A DNA stretch of 12,630 nt from Natrinema soli (GCF_028618695.1 NZ_JAQIVI010000059.1:1-12630), one strand, 5' to 3'. Numbered from the stretch's first letter, positions 1-7,176 are shown. Translations and numbers: made by a program. Notes: generated from the sequence alone by a model not told the origin.

Positions 1-1
1 C

Positions 2-460
2 GAACTCGCGGTCGCCGGGCCGACGGTCACGCCCGGGTACGACGACTCCGAGCAGACCGCGGAGGCGTTCGGCCGACACGGACTGCACACCGGCGACGTC
101 GGATTCGTCGACGACGACGGCCGGCTCCACGTCCTTGATCGGCGGTCCGACCGGATAGTCACGGGCGGGGAAAACGTCCACCCGGGAGAGGTCGTCGACG
201 TGCTGCGCGACCATCCGGCCGTCGAGGACGCCGCAGTCGTCGGGATCGACGACCCCGAGTGGGGGGAGCGCGTGGCGGCACTCGTCGTCGTAGACGGGGA
301 CATCTCTGCGGACGACCTCCGCGCGCACTGCCGGAACCGGATCGCCGACTACAAGCGGCCGCGGACGGTCGCCTTCGCCGACTCGATCCCACGGACCGCC
401 TCGGACACGGTCGATCGGGAGGCCGTCCACGAGCGGCTATCCGACGCGGCCGGCCGTTGA
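2..460 (+). CDS. menE: 2-succinylbenzoate-CoA ligase (MenE-like), C-terminal part
   Basis: This is the C-terminal ~150 residues of an ANL-superfamily acyl-CoA synthetase, open from the left edge to TGA at 458-460. Visible motifs are the TGDVG box (about residue 33) and RRSDRIVTGGENVHPGEVV, the hinge and start of the C-terminal lid, followed by HPAVEDAAVVGIDDPEWGER. The GGENVHPGEVV version is typical of MenE, which activates o-succinylbenzoate with ATP and CoA in cytoplasmic menaquinone synthesis. Other ANL ligases cannot be fully excluded because the N-terminal substrate pocket lies outside the window. One oddity: the A10 motif, normally PxxxxGK with a catalytic lysine, reads PRTASDTVDR, with no lysine. 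The gene converges on the SMC-like gene, 27 nt apart. Confidence 0.85.
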   Translation, partial: ELAVAGPTVTPGYDDSEQTAEAFGRHGLHTGDVGFVDDDGRLHVLDRRSDRIVTGGENVHPGEVVDVLRDHPAVEDAAVVGIDDPEWGERVAALVVVDGDISADDLRAHCRNRIADYKRPRTVAFADSIPRTASDTVDREAVHERLSDAAGR

Positions 461-487
461 TACACTCAACGGGAGGCCATCAGCTAG

Positions 488-2400
488 TCATCCTTCAGCG
501 TGTTCCACCGACAATCGTGGATACGAGTCGGGCAATGCTTGTGCGTCCTCTGGGAGTAGTGCCACGACTAAGAACGACGATTGCTCGGCGAAATACTCGA
601 CGAGTCGGGCGATGCGGTCCGCATCGATCGCTTCGAGGGAATCCAGCAGCATCATCGGGACTTCATCGGCAACCTCATGGACGAGATAACCAGCGAGCGC
701 GACGATCAAGCCGACGACTTCGCGCTCGCTTTCACTCAGGTGGTCGACCGTATCTTCATACACGGCACCCTCCGATGTTTCGCGAACTACGTGCAACTCG
801 AACGTCCCTTCGGACCTCGGATTGGATCCCGATTTCCGCTCGATCCACACCCGTTCGAGATTCTCGTGTGCGAGCAACGCGAGGACGTCGGATATATGCT
901 CGTTAAACGCTTCGACGGCCGTCTGTTCGAGGTCCTCGATACGGGTTCGAAGAGACGCCAGCTCCTCTTGTACGTGGTCACGTTGGGCTTCTATCTGATC
1001 TCGTTTGTCAACAAGCCCCTCAATCTGCTCGATTTCTTCCAGAACCGATGAGAGGTCACGTTCGACCTGCCCTCGTTCGTACTTGAGTTCATAGAGGCGC
1101 TGATACTGCTCCAGAAGCTCGCTCTCACGGAAATCTTCCGTTTCTTCGACCTCGCGTTCGAGGGTCTGAATCTCGTCTTCTAACGCTTCGACCGCCGACT
1201 CGAGATCCGCGATCCGGTCTTCTCGACGGCTGCATTCACGCTCGATTTCGGCCAGGCGGTCGTCGATTTCAGTGCGACGTGCCTCGACAGAACGGAGGGC
1301 CTCCCGTGTGTCCCGCAGATCCTCGATACGCTCCTGGAGCTCGGGCGAGTGTTCCGTTTCTTCTCGATCAGCGTTTGGAGCTCCTCGAGTTTCTCAGTGA
1401 TTATTGATCGTTCAACATGACTGCCGCACGTCCAGCACTCGATCGTCTCCGAGTCGGGGTCGAGAGGAGCAGTCACCGCGTCATCCGCGGAATGAAGTTC
1501 AGGAAGCTCCCCACTGACGATATCATCGTTGACGTCAACAATAGCTGCGAGATCGGTGATTGTGGTTTCGAGTTCTCGCTCGCGTGCTTGTAACTCCTGA
1601 AGGTCTTGCTCGATCTCCTCAGGATCAGTATCCGGTGCGTCGAGATCGGCCTGCTCAGTTTGAAGCTGTTCTCGTTCCTCCTCAAGTGCCTCGATACTGG
1701 AGCGATGGGTTTGAATTTGATTTCGTTTCTCTGAGATGTCCTGACGTGTCGACTCGAGATCCGCAAGGAGGTCTTCCGCAGCTTCAGCAGTGTCTTCATC
1801 CGCTTCAAACGCAGCAACCTCTTGACGGACGGCGTCAAGTTCGTCAGTTATCTCATCAACCTCTTCTTCCAGTTGCTCATGCTTTTCGATCAGTGACGGC
1901 AGGCGATCCTGTTCGCGATCGATTTCTTCAAGTCGCGTGTCGAGACGATCGTGCTCACGTTCGACTGTCTAGATCCGCTCTTGAATCTCGTCAGTGTCGA
2001 CCGGACGCATGATGACGTCTCGGATGTCGTCTCCCCGCTCGACGGCTCGCCGTGCAGGATTGGTCTCGAGTATACACGCAAAGAGGTCGACGAGATTCGA
2101 GTGCTCGGTATACGGTGCACCACCAGTGGCGACCGTCTCACCATTCCGGCGAGCGTAGTGCCGGGTATATGTCTCACCATTCAAGTCAAGTTTTACAGCT
2201 CCCTCGTCAGCATCACTTTTGACCGTCGCCGCAGAACCGCCGAGCACTCCCGCAACCGCCCGCAAGAAGGACGGCCGATTTGTAGCATTTCGTCCCATTA
2301 GAACCGTGATCCCTGGCGAGACAGACAGTTCGCAGTGGTCAATGCCACCGATATGTTCGACGGTCACCGTTGCGTTCGTGATATCAGTGTATTGTGGCAT
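488..2400 (-). pseudogene. archaea-specific SMC-related (Rad50-like) ATPase, interrupted
   Basis: A reconstructed protein of ~637 aa, close to the family length as I know it. The N-terminus (from ATG 2400) has a degenerate P-loop, LMGRNATNRPSFLRAV, then DLFACILETNPARRAVERGDD and IMRPVDTDEIQERI. A long coiled coil follows, interrupted by a zinc-hook-like CWTCGS near 1430. The C-terminal head has a signature-like LSESEREVVG and a Walker B/D-loop MMLLDSLEAID. Two lesions break it: TAG at 1971-1969 just after IQERI, and a one-base frameshift near 1355-1367 (frame changes after LIEKK; the new frame gives HSPELQERIEDLRD and stays open to TGA at 488). The role is presumably ATP-driven DNA or chromosome organisation, inferred from SMC/Rad50 architecture. 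The start overlaps the upstream small ORF stop (TAATG). Either a pseudogene or two sequencing errors. Confidence 0.85.
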
Positions 2401-2549
2401 TATTCAGACCTCTTACCGGTATCAGGGTTCAGAACTCGAACTTCCTGAGACACAGGAGCGGTACGTTTCACACGGTGATCGAGTGATTGGAGCGCGTGGG
2501 TGAGGCGTTGGGAAGCCCACCGTCCGTCAACGAACTGTATCACTTTCAT
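2400..2549 (-). CDS. 49-aa small protein between rdfA and the SMC-like gene
   Basis: The ATG at 2549-2547 overlaps the rdfA stop as ATGA. The TAA at 2402-2400 shares its last base with the ATG of the SMC-like gene. This tight packing at both ends argues for a real, translationally coupled gene. The product starts MKVIQFVDGRWASQRL and is basic and hydrophilic: no cysteines, no membrane segment, many R/K/Q residues, ending NPDTGKRSE. I do not recognise the family. A role linked to RdfA and the SMC-like ATPase is inferred only from position. It is the one undamaged member of the trio. Confidence 0.6.
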   Translation of the reverse strand: MKVIQFVDGRWASQRLTHALQSLDHRVKRTAPVSQEVRVLNPDTGKRSE

Positions 2550-2691
2550 TGGGTGCTCCCACTCGTATCCGAGGTGGGTGATTCATCGTACGCGGTTGCA
2601 GCGTGGTCACAGCCTTCGTCATCAACGAACTCGTGGAGCCGGTAGGAACTCCCACACTCATCACAGGTGACGCGAATGGATTGTGTCACCT

Positions 2692-2699
2692 CGATATTC
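2692..2699. repeat. 8-bp target site duplication, left copy
   Basis: CGATATTC lies directly outside the MITE's left end. The identical copy is at 2826-2833 outside the right end. An 8-bp duplication fits the ISH1-type branch of the IS5 family. Confidence 0.85.
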
Positions 2700-2825
2700 T
2701 GCTCTGTTGAATAGCGATGTTTCTGTTGCTGATCAGAATCGAATCGCCTCATTAGCTGCTGACCGTAGTAGTCCCAAAACGGGAGTTGGCGTACTCCTTC
2801 TCAGAGACCGCTATTCAACACGGCA
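2700..2825. mobile_element. 126-bp MITE inserted in rdfA
   Basis: Terminal inverted repeats TGCTCTGTTGAATAGCGATG (from 2700, + strand) and TGCCGTGTTGAATAGCGGTC (from 2825, - strand) match at 17 of 20 positions. The core of about 85 bp has no convincing ORF. The copies of CGATATTC at 2692-2699 and 2826-2833 form a perfect 8-bp target duplication. Removing the element plus one copy restores continuous RdfA (LQAANIEVTQSIRV). The first 16 bases of the right end are identical to the end of the IS5-type element at 10508, so that family is the likely source of transposase. Confidence 0.9.
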
Positions 2826-2833
2826 CGATATTC
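2826..2833. repeat. 8-bp target site duplication, right copy
   Basis: CGATATTC, identical to 2692-2699. It encodes the AAT ATC (N-I) codons of RdfA on the minus strand, at the point where the reading frame is broken. Confidence 0.85.
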
Positions 2834-3438
2834 GCCGCCTGGAGCTGGCCGGCATCGTGGAGGCGGGTTAGCGTGCGTTCGATGACGGCGGTGCAACGCG
2901 ACCGGGCCCATTCGATTGTATCCTTCGCGTCTGAGCGTGTCACCCGCGATCGTCGAGCCGTATCGCGATCCAAGCACGTCTGGAGATGATCACGAACCGT
3001 TTGATGAGACATGAAATCGTCCTCAACTTCATCCATGGGGACACCCTGTTGTTTCAGCTGTGAACTTACAGCAGCTCGCCGTCCAACGCTCACTTCATTT
3101 CCCCGGAGTGCTTCGTAGATGCTCTCCACATCACCGACGACTGTTGCGTTTGCATCCTGGAGTGCCGTTTCCAGCACCCGTTTATTGATAACGGTCGCGA
3201 GGTCGCGGAGGCTCGCCCCCTCCTGATAACGGCGATGGAGTTCCTTATTGAGCCCGTCGAGCCCGTATTTCTCGATATTGCGCTCAACCTTACGTATGGG
3301 CGAGCAAGCGAGTACGTGGCATCGAAAACGAGCGATCGTCCCGAGTAGGAGACGACAGCCTCCCTTCGCGAACGAGTCTGAAACCGGTCGTATCGTGATG
3401 CATGAGTGGAGTATCGATGTCAAGGGTAAAACGCTAGC

Positions 3439-3449
3439 CTTATATAATG
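3439..3449 (-). promoter_or_regulatory. TATA box for the rdfA unit
   Basis: CATTATATAAG on the minus strand is a strong archaeal TATA box in an AT-rich stretch just past the 3' end of fixC. Transcription would start about 27 nt downstream, near 3417, in front of the rdfA / small ORF / SMC-like unit. Confidence 0.55.
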
Positions 3450-3499
3450 ATATCGGGTCCCATAGACCTGATTTTTCCCGGGCGGCACCGCCTCGCTCC

Positions 3500-5161
3500 T
3501 CACCCATACTTAAAGTCAACACCCTTCCCGCCCGCCGGGTGGGTCCACTCGGTATCGGCGACGATGGCACAGGTACCACACTCAACGCAGGGCTGCGTAT
3601 CGAGACTGACGACTTGCTCTTCGCCGTCGTCGGACTCGACCGTCTCCTGCCGGTAACATCCGCCGCCATAGTCCATCGAACTTACAGGACATGCCCGAAT
3701 GGCGTCGCCAGAGGCCTCCCAAGAGTTGGCCCGAATCTCGATATGGGGCTCGCCAACGTCGTAGGTGAGGTCGCCGATGCGATCCGCGAGGTTCGGCGGT
3801 TCGACCGTATTTTCGTCGGTCACGCGCTCGCCGAGTTCCTCGCCGATTACAGTCGGTACCGTGACGTAGCCGAGATTCGTGTCCGGCATCAGCTTCATGA
3901 CGAACGGTGAGTTATAGAGCCGCTCCAGCACGCCGGAGAACGCCCGGACGCCAACCCGCCCGACGGGGGACGTCGCTACAGCGTTCGCGATTCCCGTCAC
4001 CGCGTCGGTCTCGGTGATCGGACTCGTGACCTCGTAGACCGTCGGGCGAAGTTTGTCCATTACGCCCTCGTCGTGAAGTTTCCGCGTGTAGAGGGCGCCC
4101 GCTGACCGGGCGTCGCCGCGCGACTTCGCCTCGACGAATGCCTCGGCGGCGAGCGCCCCCGCCGTGACGGCGTGGTTCATGCCCTTGATGATCGGTCCCT
4201 GGGCCTGCATCTGGCCCGCCGCGTCACCGACGAGGACCAGTCGGTCCTGCTGTGGATCGCGGTGAGCAACCTTCTTCGAGTCTGGAACGAGTTTCGCGGA
4301 GTACTCAAGTTCGTGGTAGTTGTCGCCCAGCCACTGGGCCAGCAGCGGATGGGTGAGGAGGGCGTCCAGCAGGTCGTTGACTTCGACCTTCTCCTCGACG
4401 ATCGAGTCGAGATGGAAGACGTTCCCGATCGAGAGCGTGTCGCGATTCGTGTACAGGAAGCCACCGCCCCGAACGCCGTCGTAGAGGTCACCTGAAAAGA
4501 GGTGTGCCTCGCCCTCGTCGGAGTCGATTCCGAAGCGCTCGTTAATCTCGTCCTCGGGCATGTCGACGACCGCTTTCACGCCCTGGAACCACTCGTCGGG
4601 AGCGTCCCAGTCCATCAGGCCTGCGTCGCGGGCGAGTTCGGAGTTCACGCCGTCGGCGGCGACGATCAGGTCCGCGGTGATGGGCTCAAGTTCGTCGGTC
4701 CGCACGCCGACGATTTCGCCACCGTCACGCACCAACCCCGTCGCGTGGACGCCGATGAGGAGGCCACCACCTGTCTCGCGTGTCTTCTCGTGAACTCGGG
4801 TCTCCAACCACGAATCCATGTTCCGGCGCAAAACCGAGTCAGCCCACTCGGTATCGTGGTGGTGGAGCTCCGAGAGGTCGTACGTTTTCACCGTCTCTCC
4901 CGCAATATTGTGGATGTAATTCGTCGTGACCGGCCGTTCCGTTGCCTCCGCTCTGAAGTCCGGGAAGATGGTGTCGATCGTGTAGGGCGCCGACTCCTCG
5001 GCATAGATCAAGCCGCCGGAGACGTTCTTCGAGCCGGCTTCGACGCCCCGTTCGAGCACCAGCGTCTCGACGTCAAGGTCTGCGAGCGTCGCTGCTGCGG
5101 CCGCACCGCCGGGGCCCGCGCCCACGACGACCGCTTCGTAGTGTTCGTAGTTGTCAGTCAT
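3500..5161 (-). CDS. fixC: FixC-type flavoprotein fused to FixX-type ferredoxin domain
   Basis: A 553-aa, apparently intact FAD-dependent oxidoreductase of the FixC / ETF-quinone oxidoreductase (geranylgeranyl reductase) superfamily. A dinucleotide-binding motif GAGPGG is at residues 14-19, followed by ETLVLERG. The second FAD motif is RLVLVGDAAGQMQAQGP. The C-terminus carries a FixX-like ferredoxin domain with Cys at 491, 502, 525, 528 and 531 (ACPV, GGCY, PCVECGTC), suited to a 4Fe-4S cluster. Such proteins take electrons from an ETF (FixAB) and pass them to quinone at the membrane. Fusion of the two parts gives one electron-transfer chain. No fixA or fixB lies in the window, so the partner must be encoded elsewhere. 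The start at 5161 precedes the Rossmann fold by a short lead (MTDNYEHYEAVVVGAG) and lies in a tandem duplication. Confidence 0.93.
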   Translation of the reverse strand: MTDNYEHYEAVVVGAGPGGAAAAATLADLDVETLVLERGVEAGSKNVSGGLIYAEESAPYTIDTIFPDFRAEATERPVTTNYIHNIAGETVKTYDLSELHHHDTEWADSVLRRNMDSWLETRVHEKTRETGGGLLIGVHATGLVRDGGEIVGVRTDELEPITADLIVAADGVNSELARDAGLMDWDAPDEWFQGVKAVVDMPEDEINERFGIDSDEGEAHLFSGDLYDGVRGGGFLYTNRDTLSIGNVFHLDSIVEEKVEVNDLLDALLTHPLLAQWLGDNYHELEYSAKLVPDSKKVAHRDPQQDRLVLVGDAAGQMQAQGPIIKGMNHAVTAGALAAEAFVEAKSRGDARSAGALYTRKLHDEGVMDKLRPTVYEVTSPITETDAVTGIANAVATSPVGRVGVRAFSGVLERLYNSPFVMKLMPDTNLGYVTVPTVIGEELGERVTDENTVEPPNLADRIGDLTYDVGEPHIEIRANSWEASGDAIRACPVSSMDYGGGCYRQETVESDDGEEQVVSLDTQPCVECGTCAIVADTEWTHPAGGKGVDFKYG

Positions 5162-5196
5162 GGTTTTCGTAGTGTTCGTAGTCGTCAGTCATGGTT
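5135..5196. repeat. 31-bp tandem duplication over the fixC start
   Basis: The copies at 5135-5165 and 5166-5196 differ at a single base. Each contains an ATG and the first codons (MTDxYEHYE). Because 31 is not a multiple of 3, the outer ATG (5192) is out of frame with fixC. It reads 12 codons and stops at TGA 5156-5154, overlapping the true start at 5161 (ATGACTGA). Confidence 0.93.
5154..5192 (-). CDS. 12-codon upstream ORF overlapping the fixC start
   Basis: Created by the 31-bp duplication: MTDDYEHYENHD, then TGA. If the original promoter still delivers transcripts starting near 5192 (leaderless style), ribosomes would first read this peptide and need to reinitiate at 5161. Purely inferred from sequence; it may have no effect if transcription starts closer to 5161. 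Confidence 0.4.
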   Translation of the reverse strand: MTDDYEHYENHD

Positions 5197-5463
5197 TGGT
5201 TTTGTGTCCCTCGGAGAGATTCAATCAGCTGTTCGCCCTCCGTCTGTGATGGCCTCGATGTCCGGTTTGCCCGTCCCCAGCACCGCCGAAAGATAGGGAC
5301 CACCTCGGAGAGGTCGCTCACGCTGACGGGATCTCAAACGGTCGGGATGTCCGCCTCGTACTGTTCGATGATATGCCACGCGGTGTGTGACCATTGGTGG
5401 CGTGGTACTTACAAATACCGGGGCAACACGCTTATCAGATGTTCTGGCTCGACTAGAAGCCAC
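5197..5463. other. intergenic stretch without a convincing gene
   Basis: About 270 bp between fixC and the zinc-ribbon gene. An 80-codon open frame on the minus strand (5463-5221) has an arginine-rich composition unlike a haloarchaeal protein. A second minus frame reads WHIIEQYEADIPTV then stop at about 5339, which may be the tail of a lost gene. I see no clear TATA box, terminator or repeat besides the duplication next to fixC. Confidence 0.4.
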
Positions 5464-5721
5464 TCACAGTTTGCCATCCTGTCGGAGCTGTGCGTTCTGG
5501 TCTTCTGTCAGGATCGTCATCCCGCACTCTGGACAGGTGGTGTTCGTCAGTCTGACGGCGTCAAGTTCGACGTCACGACTCCTGAACTCGCAGTTCGAAC
5601 AGTCGACACCCGCTGCTTTCCCGGCCAGAAAGATCACTCGGTCTCGGATAGTCTCGTCCAACGGTACCTCTAGAAGTCGCACAATAGAAAGGATTCGCTC
5701 TCGAGAGGGGCACCGCCACAC
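5464..5721 (-). CDS. small protein with CxxC...CxxC zinc ribbon
   Basis: 85 aa from a GTG at 5721. The first half is helical (RERILSIVRLLEVPLDETIRDRVIFLAGKAAG). The second half carries CSNC and CPEC separated by about 20 residues, a zinc-ribbon spacing, ending MTILTEDQNAQLRQDGKL. I do not recognise a named family; binding of DNA, RNA or a protein partner through the ribbon is possible. The start is uncertain: the frame stays open upstream (STPSSNAVWRC) towards the broken IS110, so the true N-terminus may have been lost at that junction. A TATA-like ACATATATC at about 5760-5770 could serve a leaderless start near 5721-5740. Confidence 0.55.
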   Translation of the reverse strand: MWRCPSRERILSIVRLLEVPLDETIRDRVIFLAGKAAGVDCSNCEFRSRDVELDAVRLTNTTCPECGMTILTEDQNAQLRQDGKL

Positions 5722-5795
5722 CGCGTTGCTACTCGGGGTGGAACCTTCCCTCGTTCGGTAAGATATATGTAGATTCGCTATAGCTTCTGACGGTC

Positions 5796-6184
5796 AGCGT
5801 CTCGACAAGCGTCTTGCGGGTGCGGACGAGGTCACGCTGTTCACAGATCTCTCGGGGTGGGACGTAGCTCTCGGCAAGAAGGTTCGCTCGAAGCAGATGC
5901 GCGAGCATCTGCGCGTCGATATTGTCAGTTTTGACGCTTGCTTCGGCGATGACGCGCGTCTTCTTCGGGTTGACGAGCGTTACGTCCATGTGCTCGTCGA
6001 GCGTTTCGTAGACGTGCCGGTAGAAGCCAGTCGCCATTGAGGCGACCGGCGAGCCGGCGAACTCGGCAAGGGCGCTGTCGGTGACGCGGCGTTCGTCGAG
6101 AATCGTTCCGTCGGACGCCATAACGGCCACCTGAGAGTGGCCGTCATGGCAGTCCATACCGATGTATGGAGTCTCTGACATCAT
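5796..6184 (-). pseudogene. IS110-family transposase, N-terminal fragment
   Basis: About 130 of the usual 340-400 residues remain, from ATG 6184. YIGMDCHDGHSQVAVM matches the N-terminal DEDD (RuvC-like) domain. Later come FYRHVYETLDEH, VNPKKTRVIA, KTDNIDAQMLAHLLRANLL and ESYVPPREICEQRDLVRTRK. After LVETLTVRS the sequence no longer looks like IS110, so the middle and the C-terminal Ser-containing domain are gone. The second acidic residue, normally in a (M/L)EATG context, is missing: the text reads ASMATGFYRH. The element is dead. Confidence 0.85.
6117..6150. repeat. inverted repeat in IS110 fragment, 14-bp arms
   Basis: GCCATAACGGCCAC (6117-6130) and GTGGCCGTCATGGC (6137-6150), one mismatch, 6-nt loop, near the 5' end of the transposase frame (MDCHDGHSQVAVMAS). 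Confidence 0.93.
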
Positions 6185-6390
6185 GCTTTCATCAAGGGCT
6201 GTATCGGGTAACGTGAGCGAGATAGGCACCTATTCGCGCTCTCGGCGCAGTCGTTCCTATCCATGCAGGCGGGCCAGTCACCGCACCGTGTTCTGTTCTG
6301 AGACACATGCTTACGGACGGCCTCTGTTCAGCCCCAGCGTACGTTCGCGCCGACGGGGCTTGAGCAGATTCTCATAAACACACCGCAGGG
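6185..6390 (-). other. non-coding leader of the broken IS110 element
   Basis: About 200 bp upstream of the fragment's ATG have no convincing gene and probably belong to the IS110 left end. In IS110-group elements this segment is known to encode the bridge (seek) RNA that guides recombination. One stem is visible by eye: AGCCCC at 6330-6335 pairs with GGGGCT at 6355-6360. The outer boundary is not defined here. Confidence 0.35.
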
Positions 6391-6606
6391 ACGAGGAGCG
6401 CAGCGGCGGTCGCGGGACGTCGAGCGGCCGAGGGTTTCAAGAAGGATCCGCGTCACTGCCACGAGAATCGCCACCCACAGGTAGAGGTAGCCTGGTTCTC
6501 GACGAGAATGTCCCCACCCTCTAGTGACAACTCGAGATGGAAAACCCGCAAAGCGACAGTATCGAACGACTCCGTACACGAACTTCTGGAAGAAGGGCTT
6601 ACTCAT
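6328..6606 (-). CDS. small membrane protein, possibly truncated
   Basis: The ATG at 6606 overlaps the last codons of the ribbon-helix-helix gene (AATGAGTAA), implying coupled translation. Of about 92 residues, the first 67 look natural: MSKPFFQKFVYGVVRYCRF, then YLYLWVAILVAVTRILLETL as one membrane span. The tail past LGRSTS is rich in R, C and P and enters the IS110-derived stretch, so the native C-terminus is probably lost. Family not recognised. Confidence 0.45.
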   Translation of the reverse strand: MSKPFFQKFVYGVVRYCRFAGFPSRVVTRGWGHSRREPGYLYLWVAILVAVTRILLETLGRSTSRDRRCAPRPCGVFMRICSSPVGANVRWG

Positions 6607-7077
6607 TTTCGAGTGCTGCGTAGATCTCCGCGTGGTGTCGTCGGTCGAGCTTTCCCATCTCGAGGGTGATCTCGCGACGCTCGGCGTCGCTCTCGGCCAC
6701 CTGATATCGCTCATACAGCTGGCGGACCTCGTCGTTGAATTCCGTTGCGTCATCCTCGTAGATGTCGGTGGTGTCGGGGGCTGCGGGGTCGATTGGTTTG
6801 TTTTCGAGATCCACCTTGAGCAGACGCAGTCGCTGGGCGGTCTCGGCGCCAACCAGTTGCTTAACCGTCTCGTACTCGAGTTGATCGTCGAGTATTTCGT
6901 TGCAACGAACTCCTGGAAGCCCTCGCTGTCGACGGTATCTTCGATGTATTCACGGAGAGCCTCGACGAGCAGCTCCGTCCGATCCCTGACAAGGAGCTCT
7001 GCGATTGCATCGAGCCGGTCGACGAGAGACGCCGGCGAGTAAAAATGGACCTGTCGCGGCTCGTCGCTCGTGTCCAT
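6599..7077 (-). pseudogene. ribbon-helix-helix (CopG-like) protein, frameshifted
   Basis: From ATG 7077 the first frame gives PRQVHFYSPASLVDRLDAIA and DRTELLVEALREYIEDTVDS, the beta strand and two helices of an RHH DNA-binding fold (residues ~6-50). The frame breaks near 6888-6895 after FVATKY. The next frame continues with DDQLEYETVKQLVGAETAQR, an acidic stretch, and YERYQVAESDAERREITLEM to TAA at 6601-6599. Restoring one base gives a ~159-aa protein. RHH proteins usually act as repressors of their own operon or as antitoxins. The start could also be ATG 7146. A pseudogene or a one-base sequencing error. Confidence 0.7.
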
Positions 7078-7176
7078 TCTCTGTCCCAGTTTCGCACATG
7101 TGCTCGTAACGGTTTCGGGGATTGCTCTGAGATTGCCCATCAGCATTCTGGCGATGAGAAGCGATCTCGCATGGAC

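Larger units (their letters stand above)
2546..3423 (-). pseudogene. rdfA: rod-determining factor RdfA, split by a MITE
   Basis: The main part (~3290 to 2834) contains RKVERNIEKYGLDGL, LRDLATVINKRVLETAL, DVESIYEAL, DDFMSHQTVRDHL and ERTLTRLHDAGQLQAAN, matching haloarchaeal RdfA as I know it. The C-terminal part after the MITE contains EVTQSIRVTCDECGSSYRLHEF, a zinc-binding end. RdfA is known in Haloferax as a factor needed for the rod cell shape. The inserted DNA brings an in-frame TGA (VPC-stop at 2815) and shifts the frame. Start: no good in-frame ATG lies near the 5' end. A TATA box at 3439-3449 points to transcription from ~3417; ATG 3403 fits but its frame stops at 3290 beside the conserved start of RdfA, so an extra N-terminal frameshift is possible. 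TTG 3423 is in frame but lies upstream of the predicted transcript start. Confidence 0.82.

Noticed and set aside
259..906. 215-codon plus-strand open frame crossing the menE end
   Set aside because: Arginine-rich translation overlapping menE and antisense to the SMC-like gene; no family features.
581..1051. 156-codon plus-strand open frame
   Set aside because: Antisense to the C-terminal head of the SMC-like gene, whose Walker B motif fixes the true strand.
2683..2871. 62-codon plus-strand open frame over the MITE
   Set aside because: Formed by the MITE and its flanks; no independent evidence of a gene.
3497..3669. N-terminal extension of the rdfA frame to an ATG at 3669
   Set aside because: It is antisense to the fixC ferredoxin domain and precedes the TATA box at 3439-3449, so it would not be transcribed from that promoter.
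4502..5296. 264-codon plus-strand open frame opposite fixC
   Set aside because: Antisense shadow of the well-supported fixC gene; long opposite-strand frames are usual in GC-rich DNA with strong third-position bias.
5221..5463. 80-codon minus-strand open frame upstream of fixC
   Set aside because: Basic, low-complexity translation, no motif, no promoter; kept only as an intergenic note.
6524..7042. 172-codon plus-strand open frame
   Set aside because: Antisense to the ribbon-helix-helix gene, whose frames carry clear domain sequence and codon bias.
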